A stretch of DNA of 64,000 nucleotides from the NCBI GenBank assembly GCA_002270565.1, contig NQMI01000004.1:811065-875064 (forward strand), written 5' to 3'. Source of the stretch: Stenocarpella maydis (lineage: Eukaryota > Ascomycota > Sordariomycetes > Diaporthales > Diaporthaceae). Of the stretch, positions 55,739 to 64,000 are shown in pieces. Positions within the stretch are counted from its first letter, which is position 1, and every line of letters begins with the position of its first letter. The translations under genes and the position numbers were made by a program. The notes beneath the pieces were generated by a model. It worked only from the letters and a program-made list of their open reading frames with translations, had not been told where the DNA came from and searched no databases.

Positions 55739-55889
55739 ATTGGACTTTAGGGCTGGTCAGAATTAATCCTTCCAAATACGACAACGGCCTGAACCCCCTT
55801 GCCTGCTTTTGGGTCTCGGAGACGAGCTCCCGCATCACCTCCCCGTGACAGCCGACCTTGCCGATCCCTTCCCGTCACCCAAGCCGCGC

Positions 55890-56825
55890 TTACTTGACCT
55901 CTTCCGCCAGCGCTTGCTCGAACGACTTCCCAGTAAGCCTCTGGAAGACCTCCTTGTACTTCTGCAGCGTGCCCTGCCTGACGTCCTCGGCCAGCTCGAC
56001 GCCCTGTTTGCCCCTGAGCCCCTCGCGCGTGAGCCAGTTGCGGATGATCTGCTTGTCGAAGCTCTCCTGGTCGCGGCCGACCTCGAACTTGTCGGCGGGC
56101 CACATGCGGCTCGAGTCGGGCGTCAGGCACTCGTCGACGAGGACGACCTCGCCCGTCTCCTCGTCGAGCCCAAACTCGAACTTGGTGTCGGCGATGAGGA
56201 TCCCCCGCCCGGCGGCGTAGTCCCTCCCGGCCTTGTACACGGCCAGCGCCAGCTCCTGGACGCGGGCGGCGAGCCTCCCGTCGCCGATGATGGCGGCCGC
56301 GCGCTCGGGGCTGATGTTCTCGTCGTGCTGGCCCTGCTCCGCCTTGGTCGAGGGCGTGTAGATGGGGCCCTGGGGGAAGGCCTCGCACTCCCGCAGCCCG
56401 GCGGGCATGGCGAGCCCGCACACGGTCCCGCTGCGCCGGTACTCTGCCCACGCGGACCCCGTGATGTAGCCGCGCACGATGGCCTCGACGGGGAAGACCT
56501 TGAACTTGCGCACCTGCATGCTGCGGCCGCGCACGAGGGCCGCCTCCTCCGGGGTCAGGCGCCCCGCGGGCGGGTCCAGGGTGATGAAGTGGGTGCGCAG
56601 GCCGGGGACCCTCTCCGACAACACGCGGAACCAGAAGGCGCTGATCATGGTGAGGATGGCGCCGCGGCCGGGGATTCCGTTTTGCATGACCACGTCATAG
56701 GCCGAGGTGCGGTCCGACGAGACGAAGAGCAGCGTCTTTTCGTCGAGGTCGAACAGGTCGCGCACCTTGCCTGATGCGACGCGCGGCAGCGACGTGATGT
56801 CAATCTTGAGGACCTGGCCGGCCAT
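55890..56825 (-). CDS. ADE1: SAICAR synthetase (purine biosynthesis)
   Basis: Phosphoribosylaminoimidazole-succinocarboxamide synthase: ATP-dependent condensation of CAIR with aspartate, step 7 of de novo purine synthesis. Intronless, 311 residues, the usual fungal length. Seen: GKVRDLFDL, LLFVSSDRTSAYDVVM, GAILTMISAFWF, EAIVRGYITGSAWAEYRRSG, QGPIYTPSTKAEQGQHDENI, LIADTKFEFGLD, LVDECLTPDSSRMW and SFDKQIIRNWL. All catalytic blocks are intact. Convergent with the C2H2-like gene, 202 bp between stops. Confidence 0.97.
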   Translation of the reverse strand: MAGQVLKIDITSLPRVASGKVRDLFDLDEKTLLFVSSDRTSAYDVVMQNGIPGRGAILTMISAFWFRVLSERVPGLRTHFITLDPPAGRLTPEEAALVRGRSMQVRKFKVFPVEAIVRGYITGSAWAEYRRSGTVCGLAMPAGLRECEAFPQGPIYTPSTKAEQGQHDENISPERAAAIIGDGRLAARVQELALAVYKAGRDYAAGRGILIADTKFEFGLDEETGEVVLVDECLTPDSSRMWPADKFEVGRDQESFDKQIIRNWLTREGLRGKQGVELAEDVRQGTLQKYKEVFQRLTGKSFEQALAEEVK

Positions 56826-59297
56826 CTCGGCTGGGTCTCACTGTGCCCTTGCTGCTGGGGTGTGTGAGATGAGACTGGTTGCGCCGGTGGATGCAGCTGT
56901 CCCTGATGCGCTGGTGGGCTAGCTGTTGGCGCAGTAATAATAAATGTTCAAGGGTCGGGGATGGTATCTGACAACTGATTAGCTCCTTGGGTCTGAATCT
57001 GCAGCGAGGGCGTGGCTGTGAACTACCTATGTGATGTGTGGAAATCAGACTCTGACGGCAGGTGTGATGATGCCTCTGACGATGTGATGACGAGAGAGCT
57101 GGTGACTCTTTCGAGGCTCAAGACCCTGAAAAGTTTGCGACCTGCAAGGGCGACTGCGGAGACGCAGCGGCACCGGCCGCAGCCGCAACTTAACGACAGC
57201 TTTAGGACCACTACCAGAAGGCTTGGCTCCAACGACAGGCGGCTGAGAGATGAAGATTGGATTTTGGCTGATGCCGAGAGACTTTCCACGCCCTCTTGTC
57301 CTCGTGTGAGATAACCCGTCGAGATGCAGCAGGCGGAGAGACTTTGGTGCAGGTTGCAGCTGGCGAATCGGCCCACACAAACAACAGCCGCATCCCCAAA
57401 CTCGGGTCATGTCTAGAGCCGTGCTTCCTTGGTCCATCTCAGTGACAAGGTCTAAAAGATGAATTAATGCTCATGGATTGAACGGGTATTTCTCACAAAG
57501 TGTACGAGACCCAAACAAGAGCAGCCAGATAGATGCAATGTCAACAGCAACAGTGGCCGCATAGGCTGGGCAGCGCGTAGCCTCTCGCACACTGGGATCA
57601 GCCACTTACACGCCTCCCGACCGATCCGGCTTTCTCAAACATGGCTGATCCAGCCAGACGAAATCCAAATCGGACGGACCGGGTTTATTTACAAGTACTG
57701 TTCGGCACGTATAGACTACTTCCGAGTATGCTCACCACTTGCTTGCGAAAAGAGCACTGTCTCGGCGAGAGGGATGGTCTGGGGTGGCCTCGCGGCAGCG
57801 TGCTGGGACGCGTGTCCCCCCTTGGCACTCACATATCAGACTCCGGGTTGAGTTTTGTCCTCAGCAGTGCGTCTTGTCATTTCCGGGGTGACTTGTCAGA
57901 TGTGGAGCCGATCATCTCAGCCAGGGGGGGTCGTGCGCAGCAACACCAGCAAGTAAATGTGCTCCGTGGAGGTGGGGAATCAGGGCAAGAAACGTAAAGT
58001 ATAAACCACAAAGAAGCGAAAGAAACACGCCCGGGTGGTTGGCCGAGGCTAAGGTATAGATAGCATGGAAAGTTGCTGTTCTCAGCCGCGGCCTGGGCTC
58101 GACTTGGCACCTGCATACTGCCTGCCATCTACACAGACCTACCCAGGCACTGTAGATTGCTGATGGCAGCTCATAGTATAGGCCTGGAGCAGAGCACCGG
58201 TGCGTTGTGCCACACACAATTCCCGCCTCACAGAACGAGACATGCGGAGCGTTGAGTAAGGAGTGAGTGAGACCTTGTGCACGCGAGAAGCGAAACACGG
58301 ATTTAAAACCAGCAATCTGCTGGCAGCCGCAAGAAACAAAGCACGGCCTGCCAATGCCCACCCAGCACTCATGTCACTGCCACGGTAGTGGTGATGAAGG
58401 AAGCGCCCAGCCCCCGCCGAGGCCAGCGCCAAGGTCTGCGGTGCTTGAGCTGACCGGGCTGCTGATCCAAGCCATTGGCAGCCCCACAGAACCAAGGGAC
58501 TCGAGGTGTCTGCCTTGGTTGGGCACCGGGCTGGAGACAGCCGTTTGCTGTGGCGGCTGGGGGGGAAGCTGAAGAGTGTGACGATGCTTGTCTCCCGGTT
58601 GGGAGGCATTTGAGTTAACTTACAGTAAGTAGGCCGGGCGGACAGCCACGCAATCCCGCACAGCGCTAGCCTGCTCTGCTTTGGCTGCTGGACCAACCAC
58701 ACACAAGGTCTGGCGATCATGCACCTTGTCGGCGCCTCTTTTCGCTCTGCCCTGCCCGTTGGCCCCCCTCCATCTCCGAGAAAACCTGCCTGCAGACAGC
58801 AAGGCACCCGGCGGCGATGACGATCTCTGTCTGCCCTACTGCAACAGTGGCACCAGCAGCCCTGCGCACCATGCACGCGTACGGGGTATCGGCATGGCCA
58901 TGGGCAAGGCTGTCCCATTGCTCTTGTTCTCTATACTCCGCTCTATACTCCGCTCTATACTCCGTATATTCCGTATACATATACCCCATCCCCTCCTCGG
59001 GTCTAAGAGCGTAGACTTGTTATTGTTACCTTGCTCCCCCCCTCCACAGCCCGTCTTGACATCGCCGTCACACTGCCTGCCTGCCAAGGGTGCCTTTGAC
59101 GAGCTGTCGCGGCAACTCGAGACATCACCGCCACCTGTGCGACACGGTTTGGACAGACAAGTTAGCTGCATCCTCGTACTGACGCCACAGGAGGGACATC
59201 AGGCGCCCGCTACTAACCATATTAACCAAGCAGCACAGCGCCCACCATCTCCAGGAAGAGGACGGCCTTGTCCGGCTCACATCACCGGCCTTCCACC
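56826..59297. other. Long intergenic region
   Basis: About 2.5 kb with no supported gene. Open frames of 118 (plus, 57641) and 259 codons (minus, 58139-58918) are rich in Cys, Trp, Arg and Pro without any motif and were not accepted. Holds a 12-bp tandem repeat at 58929-58964. Confidence 0.45.
58929..58964. repeat. 12-bp tandem repeat
   Basis: CTCTATACTCCG repeated three times exactly, followed by the related TATATTCCGTATA, about 335 bp upstream of the aspartic protease start. Confidence 0.9.
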
Positions 59298-61289
59298 ATG
59301 AAATCCCACGCGGCAGCGCCTGCCTGCCTCACGCTGCTGCTGCTGCTGCTGGCGGCGGCGGCAGCAGCAGATGTGGTCCGGATCCCGGTGGCCAGAAACT
59401 CCCCCGGCACTGCCGTCTCGAGACGGCATCCGCGCTTGACCGAGCGGGCAGCCTTCACTGAGTCCCTGGTCAACAACATTACTGGTGGCGGGTACACTGC
59501 GAGCGTATCTATCGGCACACCTGGCCAGGATATGGACCTGATCCTGGACACAGGGAGCAGTGATGCCTTCATAGTGGCTGCCGGGGCCGATCTGTGCGAG
59601 AGCCCGAGGCTGCAGCAGCTTTACCAGACGACATGCGGACAGACATGTGAGTTTCTCCACTACTTGTAGCTCGTCCTTGGACAGGCCTCTGAGGGACGCT
59701 AGGATATGGGTGAGCTGCGGTGACCTGAAGATATCATGATGGACGGTTTCGCGCATCTTTTCTGGTGGACATTCCCTCACCCTGTTGGTGTTCTGTCCTC
59801 GGGACCAGAAGTTGACAATGCATATATAGTCAATCCATCCCGAAGCTCCACTTTTGAGGTTGTCATACCTGATGGCTTCCAAATACAGTACTTGGATGGT
59901 ACCACAGCATCTGGAGACTACATCACCGATCACTTTGAGATCGGTGACACTGTCATCGAATCACTGCAGATGGGTCTTGCGAACCAGACGGCTTCTGGCA
60001 CGGGAGTACTTGGTATCGGCTTCACAGCCAACGAGGCGGCCGAGGTTGCCTACCCAAACCTCGTGGACCAGATGGTACGGCAGAACTTGATCCCCACCAA
60101 GGCATACTCCCTGTACCTGAACGACTACCAGTCCTCCACTGGCAGCATCCTGTTCGGCGGCGTCGACACAGAAAAGTTCATAGGGGGCCTTGCCGTCATC
60201 CCAATCCTCCCAGATGCACAAACCCACAACTTCACCAGTTTCACGGTGAACTTGACGGCCTTGTCCTTCGCATTCCCCAACGGGACCACGGACGACGCAA
60301 CCTTGCAGGGCGGCGGCCTCGACGCGATCCTTGACTCCGGGACCACGCTCTCCTATTTCCCGGACAGCGTCGCGACGCCACTGTTCAACTCCCTGGGCGC
60401 CTACACGTATAGTTCGCTCGGCTCGGTGGGGCTGACCATGGTCGAGTGCGGCCTTGCCACCTCGGGCCTGGAGGTGACCTTCCGCTTCAACGACAGCGTG
60501 TCGATCGTGGTGCCGGCCGACGAGATTGTCATAGACGCATTCGACTCGGTCAACGGCAGGTTTCCACCCGAGATCCCGCTGGAGAACCCCTGCCTGTTCG
60601 GGATCCAGAACTCGGGGGACTCTCTGCCCAGCGAGGCTGCGCGCCAGATCAACTTTGCGCTGCTGGGCGACACGTTCCTGCGCAGCGCGTATGTCGTTTA
60701 TGACCTCGACAACAGGGAGATCGCCCTTGCGCAGGCAAACCTTAACAGCACCGACAACAACGTCCAGGAGCTGACCGCGTCGTCGGATCTGTCGACCTTT
60801 GAGGGAGTGCGGCAGCAGCAGGGGTCGAGCGGCACATCTGGTGGTGGTGGTGCCTCGGGGACGGGTTCGGGTTCCGCGGGAGACAGCTCGGGTACGTCGT
60901 CTGTGAGCTGTTCTGGGACCAGCGGTGTTGTTCAGAGCAGTGCCTCGGCTGCAAGTGTGGACGGCACAACTTTGCTGAATTGCGAACGCGGCACGGCTAG
61001 CACGGGAGGGGTTGTGGCTACTACGGCCACCAGCACCACCGAGAGCTCGAGCTCGAGGGTGAATCCGGGGCCGTCCAGCTTCCCTTCTCCTTCGGCCAGT
61101 GCCAACAAGGCCGTGCCCGGCAGCAGCTTGGTGGTCCAGCCCGTGTCTGCGACATTTACTAATGGTGTTATAGCTTCTTCTTCGGCCAATGTGGGCCTGC
61201 TGGGGCCAGATTCAGGACGTGGGGCTCTGTACACAGCTGGGGTGGCGGTTGTGTTTGCCCTTTGCGGAAGTACATTGATGTGGATATAA
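59298..61289 (+). CDS. GPI-anchored aspartic protease (yapsin type)
   Basis: Pepsin-family (A1) endopeptidase at the cell surface. Exon 1 is 59298-59646, the intron 59647-59829 (183 nt, GTGAGT...TATAG), and exon 2 59830-61289; 602 residues. Signal peptide with a Leu/Ala core (CLTLLLLLLAAAAAAD). First catalytic Asp84 in LILDTGSSDAF, second Asp285 in AILDSGTTLSYFP. The splice joins TTCGQT to FNPSRSSTF, the expected continuation. The flap YLDGTTASGDYITD, GVLGIGFTANEA, SILFGGVD, CLFGIQ and LLGDTFLRSAYVVYDLDN are present. A long Ser/Thr/Gly-rich stalk follows from about residue 400, ending in a hydrophobic tail (YTAGVAVVFALCGSTLMWI) typical of GPI attachment. Wall processing or nutrient release is likely; the substrate is unknown. 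Confidence 0.93.
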
Positions 61290-61517
61290 TTCAGGACATC
61301 ATCTTGGCATTGGATAGGGTGACACTGGCGGAATATATATATGGCAATGTCAGAATGAGACGATAGACATGCATCATCGCAATCTTTTTAGCGGTAATTG
61401 CTGGGGCTATGCACAGCCCGTCGATAGCATAATACATAATATGCTGCCTTCCAATACCCTGGTACCAGCTCGGTTATTCCAACTCATGGGCATTCGGACG
61501 GGGCAATCTCCGTATCA

Positions 61518-62210
61518 TCATTTGGGAGCCGCCTGAGGGGTTGGGTTCACCACTGCCCCGTGGCCCTTCTCACCAGGTCTCCTCGGTCTGACCACCGGGC
61601 CCATCGCCTCCGGGCCCTCTCGGTCCTCCCCACCAGCCTCAGGGCCATCTCCCCTAAGCTGACTGCTTATGCCCCTCGCGTCACCCTCACCCTCGCCACC
61701 ACCATCATGGTCACCCTTCCCGGGGGCCTGCACCCTCTCCCCCAAAACACCGTCCCTGTTGGCCCGCCACACCGCGCTCCGGTCGTCCTCAAAAGTCTCG
61801 AGCTTCCAGATCTCAGCCCGCGCCTTGACCTCCTCCAGGCACTCCTCCCCGGCGCGCCAGGCGGCGGCGCGGTGCGGGCTCGACACGGCAATGAGCACGC
61901 TCTCCTCGCCGACGGGCACGACGCCCAGGCGGTGGACGATGGCGACACCCTCGAGGCCGTGCCTGGCCGACAGCGCGCCCGCGATGTCCTGCATCGTCCT
62001 CAGCGCCAGCGGCGCGTAGGCCTCGTACGAGAGGTTGGCCACGGCGCGCCCGGCAAAGTTGTCGCGCGTCGTCCCGGCGAAGAGCACGACCGCGCCGGCC
62101 TTGGGGCTGCGGACCTTGTCCAGTACGGGCCTGGGGTCGAGGGCGGCGTGGGTGAGGGCCACGTAGATGCCTGGGGATTGCAGGGAGGCTGTGCTGGGGT
62201 CGGTAGCCAT
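61518..62210 (-). CDS. cnxH: Molybdopterin synthase, large (catalytic) subunit, MoaE/MOCS2B
   Basis: Converts precursor Z to molybdopterin together with the small thiocarboxylated subunit; needed for nitrate reductase and xanthine dehydrogenase. Intronless, 230 residues from the ATG at 62208-62210. GAVVLFAGTTRDNFAGR, LSYEAYAPLALRTM, VAIVHRLGVVPVGEESVLIAV, SSPHRAAAWRAGEECLEEVK and AEIWKLETFEDDRSAVWRAN cover the whole MoaE domain, including the active-site Lys. A ~70-residue Gly/Glu-rich tail (GDHDGGGEGEGDARG) is an extra compared with bacterial MoaE. The frame stays open upstream to 62348, but homology begins after 62210. Confidence 0.94.
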   Translation of the reverse strand: MATDPSTASLQSPGIYVALTHAALDPRPVLDKVRSPKAGAVVLFAGTTRDNFAGRAVANLSYEAYAPLALRTMQDIAGALSARHGLEGVAIVHRLGVVPVGEESVLIAVSSPHRAAAWRAGEECLEEVKARAEIWKLETFEDDRSAVWRANRDGVLGERVQAPGKGDHDGGGEGEGDARGISSQLRGDGPEAGGEDREGPEAMGPVVRPRRPGEKGHGAVVNPTPQAAPK

Positions 62211-62946
62211 GATGGGTGGGTGAGCAGCGCGGCCGAGGTTTGCGGATTTGGGGCCCGAGTGGCCAGGCCGAGTATCGTCCGGCCTGATGTGGCGCTGGAT
62301 GTAGGATTTGATGGTTTTGTTTGCGGCTGGTCGTGTCCTGAGAACCAAAGTTGCTCTCTTAGATTGCTCTCTTAGATTGCCCTCTTTTGAATTGCTCTCC
62401 AGTCCTTGGCCTTCTCATACTGACGTCAGTGCTTGTCAATGGCTTTTGCCGAAGCTATTACTTCCTGTGTATGGGTTTTGCAAATCCATATGCCTGTGGC
62501 AAACTCGCGGCAAACTCTTGACGGTAGTGCGAAGCAGGGTTGGTAATGAAGTGAAGTGTCGCAGTCATCATCCTCGGCTTGAGCCGATCCGGAGCTGCCT
62601 GCCGGCGCTGTGGGGCTCCAGGCCCGGGGGCCGGGCTCGGAGACCGCTGGCGCGTGGCCCCATAGGCAGGGTTGCAGGGTCCGGGTTGCAGGGTCCGGGT
62701 TGCAGGGTCCGGGTTACAGGGTCCGGGTTGCAGCACTCAAGGGTTACAGGTTGCCCTAGGAATACAAGCTCCCGTGCCTGGGAACTGGGAACCCGACTCG
62801 CGCAAGGCATTCCACATCACTTCTTGATCCCACCTTCTGTCAACAGAGCCACACCCCATTTCAGATCATTTGGCCGTCCGACCTTCCTTTCGCCGTCTTG
62901 CCTGCTCGCGTTTTGCATTCTGTCTTTGCCAGTTCCTCCAGCCACA
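62211..62946. other. Intergenic with G-rich minisatellite
   Basis: Divergent spacer between the MoaE gene and the RRM gene; holds the 14-bp array at 62669-62733. No gene seen. Confidence 0.6.
62669..62733. repeat. 14-bp G-rich minisatellite
   Basis: GGGTTGCAGGGTCC repeated about 4.6 times; one unit reads GGGTTACAGGGTCC. Each unit has two GGG runs on the plus strand. Confidence 0.9.
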
Positions 62947-63869
62947 ATGTACGACGACGACAGGCCGCGCCACTCTTACCAGCCTGGGTCGCGAGACCGT
63001 GACCGGGACTACGACCGCGACTACGACCGAGAGTACGAGCGAGACCACGGCCGCGATCATGACCGCGACTACGGTCGGGGGCGAAGCAGCTACCGCCGCA
63101 GCTCCAGGTCGCCGCGCCGCGAGCGGGACGAGGGCGATTATGACTACTATCGCTCGCGGAATGGTAAAGCCGCATTGCCTGGACGATGAGAATCTCAAGC
63201 GTCGCCCGCCTTTTCTGTCAATGGGCTGTTGTGTTCATTAAGGCTAACCCGGCGCCCCCCCAAAACAAAGACGACCAGGGCCCTCTGCCCTACGATGACG
63301 ACCAAGCCGACTACCGCGACCGCCGCCTGGCATCACGGTCGCCTCCTGCACGCCGCTATGCGCCGCCTCCCGCCCAGCCGTCCGCCACCATCGTCGTCCA
63401 GGGCCTGCCCGGCGACGCGACCGAGGACGACGTCATAGACGGCTTCGCGAGCGTCTCGCCCGACCTCAGGGTGTTCAACGCGGACAACATCAAGACCGTC
63501 AGGCTGCGCAACAACGGCCGCGGGCGGACGGTCGGGTTCGTCGAGTTTGCCGACCCAAATGCGGCCGCCCACTTCTTGGAGTTCCACTACCCCTCGCTCG
63601 AGTTCCAGCTGGCACACTCGCGCGGCATCAGCTCGGAGCCGGTGAGCGTCATGATCAACTACAGCTGGGGCAGGGATGATGAGGGCTACGAGAGGGTCAG
63701 AGAGGACAGGCCCAGGGACACGGAGGATTGGGCGTGTGCTGAGGTTGGTTCCGCCGGGGACTGTGGGGTATCCTTTCGGGTGAACATTCTCTGACGGATT
63801 GTCCCTAGTGTGCTTATATGAACTACGGCTCCAGAACCCGGTGCCACAGGTGTCGCGCTGATAAACCGG
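62947..63869 (+). CDS. RNA-binding protein with RRM and RanBP2 zinc finger (RBM5/RBM10-like), cut by window edge
   Basis: Splicing-factor-like gene with three visible exons: 62947-63163, 63271-63743 and 63809-63869. Introns are 107 nt (GTAAAG...AAAG) and 65 nt (GTTGGT...CTAG). A third donor GTAAGG at 63870 leads out of the window. N-terminal Arg/Asp/Tyr-rich region (DYDRDYDREYERDHGRD) of the RD/RS type. The RRM has RNP2-like ATIVVQGLPGDATEDDVID and RNP1-like GRTVGFVEFADPNAA. Exon 3 completes a RanBP2-type zinc finger across the splice (DTEDWACAE joined to CAYMNYGSRTRCHRCRADKP). The order RRM then RanBP2 finger matches the start of RBM5/RBM10 family splicing regulators. The C-terminus, with a second RRM and G-patch in that family, would be beyond the edge. 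Confidence 0.88.
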
Positions 63870-64000
63870 GTAAGGACAGCTCTTACTCTGTTGGGCTACC
63901 GAAGTTGTGGCTCGGAAGCGGAGGCTCTGCCTCCTGGCCGGGATATGGGCTCGCAACGCCGTCACCATCCTGCGTCTTTCTGACTCGATCGCTTTCATCA

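Noticed and set aside
55747..56774. Long open frames overlapping ADE1 on both strands
   Set aside because: High-GC shadows of ADE1, which is recognised across its full length.
58139..58918. 259-codon open frame on the minus strand
   Set aside because: Unusual Cys/Trp/Arg/Pro composition, no domain, and no conserved-looking block. Probably chance in GC-rich intergenic DNA.

Overview
The window is nuclear DNA from a filamentous ascomycete, most likely a Sordariomycete. The signs are genes on both strands without operons, short GT-AG introns (mostly 55-130 nt) with CTAAC/CTGAC-type branch points, fungus-specific families (Zn2Cys6 and C2H2 regulators, HET proteins, yapsin-type aspartic protease, DUF3605), and AT-rich transposon remnants in which glutamine codons have become stops, as repeat-induced point mutation (RIP) would produce. 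Twenty-one intact or partial protein genes are supported, most with a spliced model whose exon lengths sum to a multiple of three, plus a 5'-truncated UXS-like gene. Pseudogenes of a MULE transposase, a Fot1/pogo transposase, a HET protein and a fructosamine kinase are also present.

Layout. 1-3.3 kb: conserved core (a Lys/Ala-rich protein cut by the left edge, a small two-exon gene, and MCR1). 4.2-22.4 kb: a gene-poor, transposon-rich accessory island. It holds a 3.1 kb Mutator-like element with 29-bp terminal inverted repeats, a Fot1 relic, an inverted-repeat element with a perfect hairpin, and a HET pseudogene. Between them lies a group of nucleotide-sugar genes: a 5'-truncated UDP-xylose-synthase-like SDR, a UDP-glucose 6-dehydrogenase, a bacterial-looking WecE/DegT sugar aminotransferase, a DUF3605 (GIG1-type) protein, a classical SDR and an ABM-like protein. 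22.8-42 kb: mostly core genes (M43 metalloprotease, Asterix-type ER protein, Nudix hydrolase, MOB2-type kinase activator, a coiled-coil protein, a probably membrane-anchored C2H2 factor, and the divergent pair SSZ1/RRP40). 42.05-48.4 kb: AT-rich, gene-free DNA with a fructosamine-kinase pseudogene. 48.4-64 kb: a Gln/Pro-rich protein, a TauD dioxygenase divergent from a short Zn2Cys6 gene, a large C2H2-like regulator, ADE1, a GPI-type aspartic protease, molybdopterin synthase large subunit, and a right-edge RRM/RanBP2 splicing-factor-like gene.

The most unusual content is the nucleotide-sugar group at 7.5-18.7 kb. UDP-Glc to UDP-GlcA (dehydrogenase), decarboxylation to a 4-keto pentose (UXS-like) and PLP-dependent transamination (WecE-like) would together give a 4-amino-4-deoxy sugar nucleotide, a chemistry known from bacteria. 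The first SDR now appears broken next to the Mutator-like element, so the pathway may be decaying here and intact in relatives. This interpretation is inference; the family assignments rest on motifs read directly in the sequence.
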